From NCBI RefSeq assembly GCF_033958435.1, contig NC_134160.1, forward strand, positions 9,659,001 through 9,723,000: DNA of 64,000 nt, given 5' to 3'. The translations under genes and the position numbers were made by a program. Below the pieces are notes generated by a model. The model was not told the DNA's origin and ran no database searches. It saw only the letters and a program-made list of their open reading frames with translations. Of the stretch, positions 30,930 to 56,825 are shown one piece after another (positions within the stretch are counted from its first letter, which is position 1; every line of letters begins with the position of its first letter). Origin of the DNA: Carettochelys insculpta. Lineage: Eukaryota; Chordata; Testudines; Carettochelyidae.

Positions 30930-31236
30930 GGCTGGGACTGGCCCAGCTGGGAGCTCCCCCAACCAATGCGCCTGCCCCATTCGCTGCAGCACCCCCTGCT
31001 GGTTGATGCTGGGACTGGCCCAGCTGGGAGCTCCCCCAACCAATGCGCCTGCCCCATTTGCTGCAGCGCCCCCTGCTGGGACATGCTGGAACTGGCCCAG
31101 CTGGGAGCTCCCCCAACCAATGCGCCTGCCCCATTCGCTGCAGCACCCCCTGCTGGGAGATGCTGGGACTGGCCCAGCTGGGCGCGCCCCCAACCAGTGC
31201 CTGCCCCCCTCCCTGCAGTGCCCCCTGCTGGAAGAG
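30930..31236 (+). repeat. 77-bp tandem repeat, four units, with CTCF-like and CCAAT motifs
   Basis: Four head-to-tail units beginning GCTGGGACTGGCCCAGCTGG, period 77, 77 and 75 bp. Each holds GCAGCRCCCCCTGCTGG or a one-base variant, at 30986, 31063, 31140 and 31215. This matches the core of the vertebrate CTCF site (reverse of CCAGCAGGGGGCGC). The first three units also hold CCAAT at 30963, 31040 and 31117. A weaker related motif, CAGAGCCCCCTGGACG, follows at about 31299. Overlapping open frames in several phases on both strands are by-products, since 77 is not a multiple of 3. Confidence 0.9.
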
Positions 31237-31954
31237 GCTGGGACTAGTGTGGCTGGGACACTCCCTCCACATATCTAGAGTTGTGGCCACGCTTGCTACA
31301 GAGCCCCCTGGACGTGGGAGCTAGTTTCATGGTGACACCTTTGCTGTAGCTCCTCGGAGTAGCACAAGGCTTATTGCTGAGGCTCCCAGCCTGCCGCCGG
31401 CACGTTCCAGGAGCAGCCAGTCACATGGCTGATTCCTTGGCACCCTCTCAGGGGTGATGGGTTCTACTAGCTGGGCAGGAAGAACTCCCGTCCGTGAGCT
31501 ACAACAAGGAACTCACTGTTTCCCAGGCTTGCTGAGGAAACAGGAAGCCACATCATGAGCAGAGAGCACTTCCCCTTGGACATGAGTGGTGGCTGTTGCT
31601 TACTGTACTCCAGGCCCCACAACAGGCTCAGCTCCCCACTCGGTTTGCTCGCTAATTCTGGCAACACTTTTGAGAGCTGCTCACAGGGCTCCCCAGCTGA
31701 GGCCCCAAAAGCCCTTCACACACAGATACTGATTAGCCCCAGCCCTGGCCTTAGTCACAGATGAGCATCATCACTAATCCCTGGACAACCAGGAAATTCA
31801 CATCAGCCTTGAGGTCACAGTCCAGATCTTCCTGCTTTAAAAACACTTGTGGTAAAGAATCCCCAGTCGTTGTCAGCAGCATTGGGTCTATGATGAACAG
31901 CTGAGCAGTTCTGAACTCTGCCATCAGAGGGCAGGGGTGTACAGGGACCCGGAC

Positions 31955-32110
31955 TGTTACATTATACCCATTTTACTGGTGGAAAAATCAAGGCACAGAC
32001 TGGTAAAGGTAAAGTGACTGGCCCAAGGCCACTCAGTGACAGAACCAAACAAGGAATTCATGCGATCTGAGCCCCAACCTACTTCCCTGTTCCAATTCCT
32101 CCACCATGGA
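31955..32110. repeat. MIR-like ancient SINE fragment
   Basis: ACCCATTTTACTGGTGGAAA, AAGGCACAGA, then AAGTGACTGGCCCAAGGCCA and ACTCAGTGACAGAACC: the MIR order. Confidence 0.6.
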
Positions 32111-32556
32111 CTGCTTACTGTAGCTAATCCAAAGACTGGCCCTCTTATCCACTATGCTGGCCCTGGCAACAGCCCCATACCAGGTCTTAAGACAGAGATG
32201 GAAAGCAATCAATAATGCAGCGGGTAACCACCTAATGCTGGATACCAGCTAAAAGTAGCCCCCTTCCTGACCCCTTCACCACCCAGCTGGGACCTTGAAG
32301 TATGTTTGCCTGCCATGCCTGGTGGCATGCAGAGCCTGTGATCCATGCAGGCCACGACTCTGTGTTGAAGGTCCCCATACACCATATACAGCCTGACGGG
32401 CTGTATTACTGCTCAGTGACCATGCCTTGACCACACACAGGAAGAACCTCTTGTTCAGTGGTCAGGGACATTCAAAGAGGCGATCTCTGGGCTGCCAAGA
32501 GCTCCAGGGACCCCCTAATGAAATACATCTCCCCGGAACCTCCTCGTTGGGTATCA

Positions 32557-32780
32557 TAGAACATAGAATCCCAGGGCTAGAAGGGACCTCAGGAGGTCAT
32601 CTAGTCCAGCCACCTGCCCAAAGCAGGATCAACCCCAACCAAATCATCCCAGCCAGGGCTTTGTCAAGCCGGTACTTAAAAACCTCCAGGGAGGGAGAAT
32701 CCACCACCACCTCTGTAGGCAACACATTCCAGTGCTTCACCACCCTCCTGGTGAAAGAGTTTTCCCAAATATCCAACTAC
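32557..32780 (-). mobile_element. CR1 LINE 3' fragment
   Basis: Plus strand GAATCCCAGGGCTAGAAGGG, then CATCTAGTCCAGCCACCTGC and TTCCAGTGCTTCACCACCCT. It ends abruptly 13 bp before the candidate poly(A) signal of the PRDM1-like gene. Confidence 0.85.
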
Positions 32781-32793
32781 GAGGGCAGAACAT

Positions 32794-32799
32794 TTTATT
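32794..32799 (-). terminator. Candidate poly(A) signal AATAAA
   Basis: Minus strand reads CCAGTCAATAAAATGTTCTG. It lies about 2 kb past the stop of the PRDM1-like gene and directly beside a CR1 fragment (32557-32780). No other AATAAA or ATTAAA was found on the minus strand between here and the stop. Confidence 0.45.
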
Positions 32800-33654
32800 G
32801 ACTGGAAACATTGGAATCAAAACCCCCCAGCCCCGGCCCCTCCACACTGCCAGACGTGGGAGGGACAGATGTTAGACTTACAGCTGGCAGCCTGGCAAGC
32901 CCAAAGGGCCAAGTGGCTGGAGTCAGAGGAAGCCAATGTGAACTCCTGAGTCTGTTAAAGCAAAGGGCGAAAGGGCCTGGGTCAGAAGCTTCAGCTGTGG
33001 CATCTGAGGCAGGGGCTGATGGGGGGTCTGTCTGCCCACCCCGAGTGTTGCGTGACAGGTGCTGGCTTGTGGGGAGTGGAAGGAGCTCAGTGGGGCCAAG
33101 GGGGCAGGGAGCCGGGGGCTGAGCCTGCAGCCAGGAGGAGTGGAGAGAGGGAGGGTCCAAGGGGGGCAGAGGTGAGCACAGGAGCGGTGAGGCAGGGCCT
33201 GTGGGGGGCTAGTGCAAAGCATAGAGGCAGGCTGCTGGCCAGGGAGGGTGCTGGGGACAGGACGGAAAGGAGTGGGGGACAAGGGGTGGATGTAGGAGCG
33301 GGAAACCAGTGGGGTGTTTTGGGCGAGGGGTTCCCACCGCGTAGGGCAGGTGTCTCCTGAGCCCTGCCCTTGTCAGAGATCAAGCAGCTAATGGGGGGAG
33401 AATGGACTAAACGGGCCCCTCCCCCCACCAACCTGCCCTCTTTCCACCCTCCACCCATCCCTGTCCCCAGGATGAGGACCCCACTTCCTCCAGGCCAGCA
33501 CTCTGGGGACAGCCTGCGCTATGCCAGCGAGCCACCCCCGGGCTGCAGCCAGCCAAGAAATAAATAAAAACCAGGGTGTGGTCAAATGCCAGCCCCATGA
33601 GAGATCCTGGCGAGGGCCCCAGAGCGGGGAGGGGCTCACAGCCCAGCTTTGGGG

Positions 33655-33870
33655 GCACTGGAGAAGTTAAAGCTCTTTCCATAGGCCAGGCTGGGGTCCC
33701 TGGCTTGTTCTGAGTGCAGCTCCCTGCCCCACAGTTAGGGGCCCAGGAGAGATTAAAGCTTGTTCAATAGGCTGGGGCGAAGTCTCGTCCTGCACAAACC
33801 TGCCAGGTGGGCAGGCCGGTCTGGGGGACCTGCGCGATTAAAGCTCCTTCCGTAAACCAGGCAGAGACCT
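33655..33870 (-). repeat. Degenerate tandem repeat, about 86-bp period, three units
   Basis: GAGAAGTTAAAGCTCTTTCC (33661), GAGATTAAAGCTTGTTCAAT (about 33749) and GCGATTAAAGCTCCTTCCGT (about 33834) are the best-conserved parts of three units spaced about 86 bp. It lies in the probable 3'UTR. Confidence 0.6.
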
Positions 33871-34787
33871 GCACTCCCTTGGGTTTGGACTGTCTTGTCG
33901 CTTGAATTGGGCCCACGGGAGCAGTGGGCACAGCCAGGCTCTTGGCACATAGGGGGCTCAACACAGGCTCTGGAGCTGTGGCACTGGAGGTCTGGAGGGC
34001 AGCTGGCACAAACCCCTGTTGGACACGGAGGCTGCTGTGGGTCTGGGAAGGACGTGGTGGATCTCAGGCAGGTTTTGGTATCTCTGTCGGGGGACTGGAG
34101 AAGCTGCCAGGAAACCAGGTCCCATCAGGAGCGCGGTGTGACCGCAGCTGACTCTTGGCCAGCCCTTGGGGCCTGCCACCCTGGCCTAGCCAGCTGGTGG
34201 TGATGTCATCACCTGGAGAGAGGAGGTTTGGCCGTTTCACAGAGGTAACCCAGACCAGGCAGCTCCCAGAGTTCTGGTGCAGAGTGCGTCTTACCCAGCC
34301 CCTCACCCGCGGCCTGGAGAGAGATCCCAGGAACCCAGAGGAGGGCTGAGCTTGCCCCGCATCCCTGCAGGCACCTACAGTCTCCTAGGTCCAAGGAGCT
34401 GCTGCAGGGCCAGAGCTCACTGAAAGTCACAACTCCTGCAGCGGGACGCCTTGGTGTCAGTCCCCTGTCCGCTCAGCACCCAGCCTGGGCAGGCCATTGC
34501 CAGAAACAACCCAGCACGTCCTGCAGAGTGGGAGACAGTACCCCCAGCTCCCTGGCACCCGAACCACCTTAGGGATACACTGAAATCCCAGGCTGCTGTC
34601 CCCCAGCCCAGCCCCCAGCACCCAGGGCTGCTCCGTGGCACCTGGAGGGGACGACTCAGAGCCCACAGGCGTCTGCAGGGGCTTGGTCGGCCGCCTAGTC
34701 CTGGCCCAGAGGCAGCCTGGGGAGCACAGCTGTCCAAAGCTAACCAGGGGCTGAGGGGCCCCGTCCAGTGCCAGCGGCAGGAGTGGG

Positions 34788-48594
<13,807 letters not shown>

Positions 48595-49002
48595 GGCTCC
48601 GAGCTCCCCGCTCAGTCCGGCTCCAGCCTGGGGGAGCCTGGCACCAGGAGGACAAGAGCAAATGACTCACTCACAGCACCAGGAGCCGGGGCTGGGCCCA
48701 GGCAGCAACTGCCCATGGGGGTCACTGTCCCTCAAGGGCTCCGATCAGACTCCCTGGGCCACTAGATGGGGGGCTCCCAGTCTACAGCAGGGCCTGGATG
48801 CAAGGAGCCTGAATCTCCAGGCGTAAATCAGCAGTAACGCCCCTGAAGGGGCAGCCGTAGAGCCAGGCCGATAGCAGGGATGAAACTTAGGGCCTGATGT
48901 AAAAAGTTTGCTCACCCTGAGTGTTAACTTCCTGGTCCCTGCAGTTAACCAGCCTCTCCTCGTAGATAATCTATATTATATATGTCAGCCCGTACTGGAA
49001 AT

Positions 49003-49130
49003 GAGATTGATCTGAGGAAGTGGGTCTGTCCCATGAAAGCGCATCACCAAATTTTGTTAGTCTTTAAAACGCTACATTTCTGCTGGTTTGTTTTGTTGGA
49101 GTACAGACTAAGCTGGCGACCTCTCTGCTA
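49003..49130 (-). mobile_element. Turtle-type Pol III SINE
   Basis: Plus strand shows the reversed element: GAGGAAGTGGGTCTGTCCCA, AAATTTTGTTAGTCTTTAAA, then the head GGAGTACAGACTAAGCTGGC. Head-right orientation, hence minus. Confidence 0.75.
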
Positions 49131-50065
49131 CTATCCAGCCTAACCTGCTGGGGACTCATTCCTCTCCAGAGCCAAGCTCCAGGATCTGCAGGGCTCAGAG
49201 ACACTGGGGTCTGCGATGGCAAGGCCGAGTCATGGAGCAGCCTCCTCGCCCACTGCGAGCAAATTCCCAGACGCTAAGAGAGGTTTCTGGGTTCAGTTTT
49301 GCTGCTCCATTCATCGGAGGAAGTGGATTTTACCCTCCCCCCTGCCCAAAGCTCATGACCTAATGAATTGGTTAGTCTCTAAGGTGCCATGGGACTTGCA
49401 GGGGAGGGGAACTCTTCTTCTGGGCAGATCCTTGTGGCTCAGCTCAAGCAGGGTCACCTACTGCCAGATGCACCCAAAGGAACTGGTACAGTGACCAATG
49501 GTAACACAGGGTGGATTTTCCACCTCTAGCGTCTCTACTCCGAAGGAGCGCGCTGCTTCTTTTCAGATCTCCCCTTTCCCTCCCAGACCCATGGTCACAA
49601 ACGCCAGCTGGGGTCTCCGTTAGCTACAGCCAGGAGCTCCTTCGTGCCGGTGGGGGTGATCTGCAATACTCGCTGGAACATCAAGCAGAGCTGTCCAAGA
49701 AAGGTAGCATGTGCTGTGCAGAAGCAAGAAATCCCAAAGGACCTGATGCCGCTCTCCTCTGGCGGCCTTTTTACAGTGGCTCTGTGCTCACTTTATCCCG
49801 TGAGAATGACTGCCCAGGCCACTAGGCAATGGAGAATCAGGCACAAAGAACCTGCCACCTGTGGGGCCAGATGTTGGGCGCAGGCCGTTGCTAGAGACTG
49901 GCACGGGTGCAAGATTTGTATCCCCATCTGCATCTGCAAAAATGATCCACAGAGAGCCCCACCCGCAGACGCAGATACCCCCAGATATAAAGCAGATGTC
50001 TGCGGCTTTGCAGGGCTCTGTCCGTCATCAACCCTCTTGCTAACCCAATGTCCAACCCTGCAGAC

Positions 50066-50398
50066 CAGTGGTTCCCAACCTTTTCACTAGTGCAGATCCC
50101 CAATCACCCCCCAAACCATTCACAGGCCCCCAATCACCCCCCAGACGATTCACAGCCTCCCATCAAAGCCAATTCCAGCGGCTATGCACACTTCGTTAAA
50201 TGAAAAAGGAAACCGCCCGATGGATTTTTGAACATCCATGAATGATATTATTGGAAGATATTTAATTTTAAAATCATTGCTTGTAATGCTGCAATTTATT
50301 GAAACCTTTATTTTCTGTGATTGTTTTGATTAATCTTTTATTTTTCTCAAGGATCCCTTCAATACTCAGCTCTGCGGACCCCAGGTTGGGAACCACGC
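50066..50398. mobile_element. hAT-like element with exact 8-bp target duplication
   Basis: Left end CAGTGGTTCCCAACCTTTTC; right end CCCCAGGTTGGGAACCACGC. Flanks are both CTGCAGAC (50058-50065 and 50399-50406). No transposase; 333 bp. Confidence 0.85.
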
Positions 50399-50825
50399 CT
50401 GCAGACAAATTTACTTAGACGGATGCTTTTATCCTTGCGCTCCCAGAATCCTTGGCCTAAAAGGGCTGCAAAGGACACTTGAGAGTCCCCACTCACAGCC
50501 AAAAGCCTGCATGGCTAGCACATGCCATGACGTAGATGCGGGCAGGAGTATCAGCTCCAGGGCTTAGAGATTTGAAGAGAAAAGCTGCTGCTGCAACCAA
50601 ATGGCAAGTGCTTGTGGGAACAGAATGCAGGCAGCAGCAATGACAGTTTGACTAGCGATGGGCGCAGAACCCGTCCCGGGGCCGGCGTGACAAACATGCT
50701 GCCTCTGCCTTTCTGACGGTCCCGGGGCTTACCCCTACATGTGAGTCTTCAGCAGTTCTGCACTGGACAAGCGAGAAATTTGTTTTCCAAAAAAAGGGGC
50801 CAGAGCAGCGGAGTCTCCATCGGGG

Positions 50826-51024
50826 CAGCATTCCCCCGAAGCTGTGCGCTTGTGTGGCTGCCCAGGAGAGGTTTAAAAGCCACCCAGCTGATTTGCAGAG
50901 CACCCACAATGCCCGCAGCCAGCAGCATGTATGTCTACTGGTGGTGCACATCCGCCTCGGTGCCCATCGCAAAATTTATTCCGCACCAGGATGGGGGGAA
51001 AAAAAGAAACGAGTGGGAACATTG
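50826..51024 (+). mobile_element. GTTCCCT-family MITE, copy 10
   Basis: CAGCATTCCCCCGAAGCTG to GAGTGGGAACATTG. Core GTGGTGCACATCCGCCTCGG and GCAAAATTTATTCCGCACC. Confidence 0.75.
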
Positions 51025-51599
51025 GTGCCAGTGGGTGTTTTCGCATAGAAATCAATAGCGGAAATGACTCCTCCAATCCATCCCCCAGGGCAGCCAGAAT
51101 AGGGCTGGTCCATGCTTTAATTTTCTTCCTCTGTATCTAGGGTGATTATAACTGTCTGCATCTGTGGGGCTTCCCTTGGGCAGCTATTCCCCACTCTATG
51201 GGGAAGTGCCAGCTGATAGTTCACATCCCTTCTCTTACTAATCTCCCTTGTTCTCCCACCTCAGATCAGAGAAACTGATTGGCTGCCACGCTCCTGCACG
51301 TGAAGGGGGAGTTTTAGGCACCAAAACAAGGCTCGCCAATGCCGGCCTCTTCTGAAAATTGGGCTGACGCATCCATGTTTAGCTCTTGGAACTCTGGCTC
51401 TGAGCTTTCCAGGAAATCTAGCCTGCTGACAGCTGAGCCTCACTGTCGAACTAACCGAGGTGGGAACGAAACGGGTTTTATTAGTTCGAAGTGAGTTTGG
51501 ATGCAGACACTCCTACTGTAGAGTAAAAGCACCACTCTCCAATTCAGGCACTGTCCAGCAATGAATCACATTAAGCGAGGTCACCTTGGGCCACTCCTA

Positions 51600-51985
51600 G
51601 TCCAGAAGAAGCGCGTCTATACTTGTTATATGACGCTAGGGCCAGGTCTTTGCTACCAGAGAAAGTCAACCTCAGATACGCAACTCCAGCTGCGAGAATA
51701 GCATAGCTGGAGTCGACGTACCTGTGGGTGACAAGCGTCAGAGGCGTAGTCTGGATCTGGCAAAGTTGGTCTTTGCCCACAAAAGCGTATGCTCCAATAA
51801 ATCTGTTAGTTTATAAGGTGCCACAGGAATGTCTGTAGTATCCCCATTGTGGGAGGTCGATGGGAGAAACTCTCCCAGCAACTTCCCTTATTCCTCTAGA
51901 GCTGGTGGAGTACCTGGGTTGATGGGGGCACCATCGGCGGTTGATTCAGCAGGTCCTTGCTAGACCCACTAAATGGAACCCCGGA
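51600..51985. mobile_element. MITE interrupted by a SINE fragment
   Basis: GAAAGTCAACCTCAGATACG and GGAGTCGACGTACCTGTGGG on the left, GGGAGGTCGATGGGAGAAAC on the right, as in the copy at 11.6 kb. A SINE piece (51761-51829, GTCTTTGCCCACAAAAGCGT to AAGGTGCCACAGG) lies within. Ends approximate. Confidence 0.5.
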
Positions 51986-54900
51986 GATGGATCACTGGAT
52001 CATGGATCTCTGGCTAAGTGAAGACAAGCCTGGCGTGGGATATGCAGGAAAAGGGGTAGATGCTGGGGAAAAACTCCTAAGGAAAGTTGCTGAGAAAGAG
52101 CCTAATCGGTGTCAGTCCAGACTGTGGGTGCGAGCCCACAGGTACAGGACAACTGAGTGTAACCGGAGCAGAACTGAGCCGTAAGTTCTTTTAATCTTTC
52201 CAGATGAATTAACCCTTCCTCCTCCTTTGCCATGTCTTTGCCACTTCACTGATTCACTTTACCTGCCTCTTTGGGATCTCAGAGCTGGATGTGGAATCCC
52301 AGCAGTGCTTTCTTATGAAGATCCCAAATCTCCTTCCCCCTGCAGGCTCCCCCGACGTTAGGGCATGTGGCTGGGTTGAGCTGGGTGTCTCTTGTGGCCA
52401 TGTTTGATGCACACACAGCATTGCTAGCCTGGCTCTGACGTCCCAGCTAGTGCCTGCCTCTCCCTGGGAGCCCTCCATGGTGGCTGCAATGACGGGATGC
52501 TGTCAAAGGGAGGAGGAGCAGTAACCCACTGGGATGCCTCAACAGCCGAGTCTGATAGAGAAGCATGGGACTGGGCCTAGGAGGCTGCAGGCAGATAGAC
52601 AGATGGACAGACAGAGCTCTGAAAACACCCGCCCTTGCACTGCAGAGACTGGGGTTTCGTCCGTTTCTAGGACATGCCCGTCACCAGCCTTGGGGCAGAT
52701 TCACAACCAAATCAACGGCAGGTTTCAGCTCTCAGATCCGTGGGAACTCACAGTACAACGTGGCCCCATTCCTCCCTCAGCCAATAACGCCTTCCCAAGC
52801 AGCCAGGCTGGGAACATACCCTAAAGCAGCATAGCACCTCTGTGGGTCCAAGCATGCCCTGGCCCCGCTCGCCGAGGACCCTCAGATCCAGCAGAGCCCC
52901 TCAGGAAGGCAGAGGCGGCGACTCAGGACCCTGGGTCCTGCTGCTCCCCCAGCGGGGATGTCCATATCTGACACCACAGCTGGCTCCACGTCTCGGAGCC
53001 AGGCTGGAAAGTGGCACTTACCTGATATCACCTCCTCCTCCGCCTAGCACAGCTGTGGGGAGCTCTCTCTGGCTCTGCCATGGCCCCCAGCACCCCAGCT
53101 CAGAGACCTGAACTTGGCTCTGGCTGGTGCGCTCGGGTCCCTGGCATGGGGGTGAGCAGCCCCTCCAGCAGGCTCACAGCCTTCATTCTGACAGCCTGTT
53201 TGTGGGACACGCTCTCCCGGGGAACCACATGATGGGGATTACAGGGGATTAGCCAATGGCATGCAGGGAGATGGCCCCTCTTTCACCCCAGCTGGAAACC
53301 GAGAGTCCAGATGGAGGATTTGTTGGCCCTCCTGTTTGGGTGCAAAAAGTATGGAGAGGGGTTCCGAAGTCAGGGGAGGGGCAGGTGACCTGTGGCTTTG
53401 GCCACTGCATGAACTGAGTTGTGGGGGAGACAGCAAGAAGGCAATCCGCAGAGATCAGCGTTGGGGGGCCACCGAGCCTGCTCCCTGGAACCTCACCCTG
53501 GCCTTTTCTTATCAACGAACTGGCTCCGAGCTGGGAAAGGTGCCAGGCTTTTCCCAGGGCCAGAATTACATCCGAGGGGATAAATTCGTGGTGTGGGGGG
53601 AGGTCTCCACAGTTCCCCGTTTTCACAGCAAAAAAGGCTGCAGCTGGCTGGATCTCCCTCAAGATGCAACACAAGCACCCGCACAGAGCTGCAAACAGTG
53701 ATCTGGCACTGGAGTATGGAAATGCCTGTGCACCTCCGAGCTAATCCTGCAACCGTCTCCAGCAGCTGACACGTCCAGGCATGGCGGGGAGACCCTGTCA
53801 ATCCAGTAAAAGAAATTCCACTGGTTTGTTTGGCAGGTGCCTTCCGGTCACATCTCTTTAGCCCACCACAAGCAGCCGGTGCTCAGCCATGTAAGGGAGT
53901 GGGTCGCTGCCACGTCTGCCAAGAGCCCTTTCAGAAACACGTACATCAGCACTGTTCTCTGCGCGTGAGAGAGACGACTCACCCCCGGACTTCAGCAGCC
54001 TGCTCCGATGATGTGGTGAACACCAGCAAACCGCAGCACCGGAGTCATTCAGAGCCTTTCTCGTTGGCAGGGTACTGATTTCATTTTCATGCCTTTAGCA
54101 AATGCAAATATGGGCCAGCCTTCAGCCCATGTAAGCCAACAGAGAAACTTGTGTGCGGCTTTGCACACACCGAGGGTCTGGCCCTGGGTGGGTGCAGAGC
54201 CTAGGCTGTTTGGGAGCTCAAGGGAACTGCGATGCTAGTTTCTGCCAGCAGGAGTCACTGCAGGGAGTGGGACAGGAGCCCTGGCTATAGGGCAGTTGAA
54301 AGCGGATGCAAACCCAGCCTGTCCCAGCAGGGGTCATTGAAGTGTGTTAGGAGCACAGACTATCAGGACGAGACCAGCTATTTGCATGCACAGACGAGCC
54401 ATGGTAACATGCAAAGTACACGGTGGAATTTCACTCAACAGCTTTTTGGTCCTCGTGCCTGGAGAGCAAGGGCCAGAGCCTGCAAAGCGCTCAGCCTGCA
54501 CGGCCCACAGCGCCCCAAAGTCAGTGGCCATAGACCAAGACCATGTCCTGGCACAGCGCCACACTGAGCCCTGAGTGACTCCAGCTGCTTCAGACATCCC
54601 CACCCCTGCAGGTGCGTTCAAAGGTTTGGTGGCGTGGAAAGGAGTGGGAGGAGATATTTCCCTGGCTTCTTGTCAGGAAGGAGCAAACTCAAGCCTGGTG
54701 GGGCCAGAGGAGGGGCCATTTCACCACCCACAGCCTCAAGCAAGTGGACCTCACCGTGCTGGGCTGGGCTACCCCAGAGACTTTCCTCTTCGCCTCCAGT
54801 GACAAGGATCCAAGAGCTGGAAAGTCGGCCTTGTTCGGGAAGGGCAAGGAACTACATAGGTGTTGCTGTGGTGCAACGCTTGATAGGCGATTCCTTTCTT

Positions 54901-55173
54901 TTGATGTGTGTGTGTGTGTGTACAGGCAATTCCTTTCTTTTGGTGTGCGTGAGTGCGTGCGTGTGTGTATAAAAGAGCAGCAAAAACTACCCCACGCCCC
55001 TCCAACAGCTACCAACACCTGCCCCGTCTGAGATACGACCTGCGGCTCCAGACTTGGGCTGGTCAGCCATCTACGGACTCATAAATAAGAGGGTGAAGAT
55101 GTCCCATTCAGCTCTGGCCTTTCCCTTGACTGAGCCTCCCTCTTTAAATCCTCCTCTGAAAAGTCCCCACTCA

Positions 55174-55300
55174 TGCATCTGATGAAGCGGGTCTTTGCCC
55201 ACGAGAGCTTATGCTCCAAAATATCTGTTAGGCTATAAGGTGCTCTGGGACTCCTTGTTGTTTTTGAAGATACAGAGTAACTAGGCTACCTCTCTGATAC
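55174..55300 (-). mobile_element. Turtle-type Pol III SINE
   Basis: Plus strand: ATGCATCTGATGAAGCGGGT, GAGAGCTTATGCTCCAAAAT, CTCCTTGTTGTTTTTGAAGA and head complement GAGTAACTAGGCTACCTCTC. This is the classic turtle SINE wording, reversed. Confidence 0.88.
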
Positions 55301-55379
55301 ATGTCCTCCTCGTCATCAAGTGACCGCCAAGAAGGGAAGATATAGATATACACACATCCCTGCCTCTGGGTAACACCAA

Positions 55380-55728
55380 AGTTATTTCAAAATAGCAGCT
55401 GCGTCTGCACAACGCAACCACCCTTTCGAAATAATTTCGAAACAGTGGTGGTCTTGTTTAGAAATAGGTAAACCTCATTGCACGAGGAATAGCACCTATT
55501 TGAGAACAGGGGCTCTGCAGACAGGGAATGGAGCCAATTTCAAAATAAGACAGAGTGCGGCCAATGGCTCTGTTTCGAAATAGGCTCCATTGTGTATAGA
55601 TACTCTATTTCGAAGTAGCTGAGGGCTATTTTGAAACGTGTTATGCGTGTAGCGCACCCTTACTTCAAAATAAGCTCTTCCGGAATAGCTTTTCCAGGAA
55701 TAACGCTGCTGTGTAGACATTGCCTCTG
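55380..55728. mobile_element. Fold-back-type MITE with TTTCGAAATA motifs
   Basis: TATTTCAAAATAGC near one end and TTCAAAATAAGC...GTGTAGACATTGCC near the other, with TTTCGAAATA internally in both directions. Related in wording to the element at 1.06 kb. Ends approximate. Confidence 0.55.
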
Positions 55729-55742
55729 TGAGTTCCTCTCCC

Positions 55743-55832
55743 TGCATCTGATGAAGTGGTTTTTATTCTTAAGCCAGACTCAACTTGTGAGTTTTTAAAG
55801 TGCTGCTGGACTGCTTGTTGTTTTTACTTGCA
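55743..55832 (-). mobile_element. Turtle-type SINE fragment
   Basis: TGCATCTGATGAAGTGGTTT, then TTTTTAAAGTGCTGCTGGAC and TGCTTGTTGTTTTT, directly following the preceding MITE. Confidence 0.7.
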
Positions 55833-56734
55833 TCGAATCCAGCTGAGAGAGCCCAGGAGACTGCAGCTTGCGTGTAGCCAAAGGGTCTAATGCCAATGAA
55901 GGAGAGGAATCCACAAGACCCAATGCACAGGGGGGTCTGAACCCAATCTGACTCTAGTGCCATGGGACTGGTGGGCCTGCCTCTTCAGCTCAAGCCATCC
56001 ATGCCCTGTGTAAGCATCCGCCTCTGCATAGGTTGACAGAGGTGTCACTTCCCAGGCCCCATCCCCAGCCACCACTGCTAGGAAACAGAAAAACTCACTC
56101 AGTCCCGGGGCAATGAATTGCTGATGCTGAGAGCATCCCTTCAAAAGACCAGTTTCGTCTGAGCTGTGAGCTGTAGCCAGAGGCTGCAGGAGCTGTGAGG
56201 CCTGGCAGAGCTCTTTGGCACTGGCAGGTTTGTCAGCTGGAGTCCTATTTGGGCTTGGTCCCTGCCGGGCCAGGAAGGTGGAGGGTCTCTCCCTGGTGCT
56301 GCCGTGGGCGAAGGAAACCAGCCCCACATGAGGCCAAGGGGCAAGCGCACACACCCCGATGCTCACGGCACACAGAGGTGCATCACAGCTGTGCCGGTGG
56401 AGCTTGGGCATTAAGCAGGTGCCTGGGGAAGATGGAACACGTATTGAGGAAAGTGGGTCACAGAGAGACATGACCCCAGAGGTCCTGTCTGGTGGCTGCT
56501 TCCATCTAAGCCTCCTATGGCTCTTCCCCTACAGGAAATGCTTAAACGTCACAGCAACATTGCCAGCTAGGTACGGCTCATTAGACCCATTTCGCTGAGG
56601 GGCAAACTGAGGCACCGACATAGAAACAGTGACATATTTTAACCTTTTTAATGAGATGGATGAGCTTGAGACCCAGCAGCCGATCGTGCTGTGCCTCACT
56701 TGTAAAATTTGGCCAGCCCCCTGCCCCATATTGT

Positions 56735-56825
56735 GCACCCCTGATCTAAATGGTGCTGTCCTGCAGTGGGCGCAGGGGCTGGATTCGAGGACCTCTCAAG
56801 GTCCCTTTGCATTCTAGCATTCTAT
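56735..56825 (+). mobile_element. CR1 LINE 3' fragment
   Basis: CTGATCTAAATGGTGCTGTC, then GAGGACCTCTCAAGGTCCCT and CATTCTAGCATTCTAT. Confidence 0.55.

Larger units (their letters stand above)
24984..32784. other. Intergenic region between CRYBG2 and the PRDM1-like gene
   Basis: No protein-coding exon recognised. The CRYBG2 promoter and any non-coding first exon should lie near its left end but I see no TATA box or other decisive signal. It holds one MITE, one hAT-like element, an inverted repeat, a CR1 LINE, MIR-like fragments and the 77-bp array, all listed separately. Nothing was recognised in 25.1-26.2, 26.4-27.3, 28.0-28.6, 30.2-30.9 and 31.3-31.9 kb. Confidence 0.6.
32785..34787 (-). 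other. ZNF683: Probable 3'UTR of the PRDM1-like gene
   Basis: About 2 kb between the stop codon and the only AATAAA I found on the minus strand before the next repeat. It holds the degenerate three-unit repeat near 33.7 kb and no coding exon I recognise. The extent is inferred from the poly(A) signal only. Confidence 0.45.

Noticed and set aside
30739..31290. Several overlapping repetitive frames on both strands
   Set aside because: They are products of the 77-bp tandem array, whose period shifts the frame each unit.
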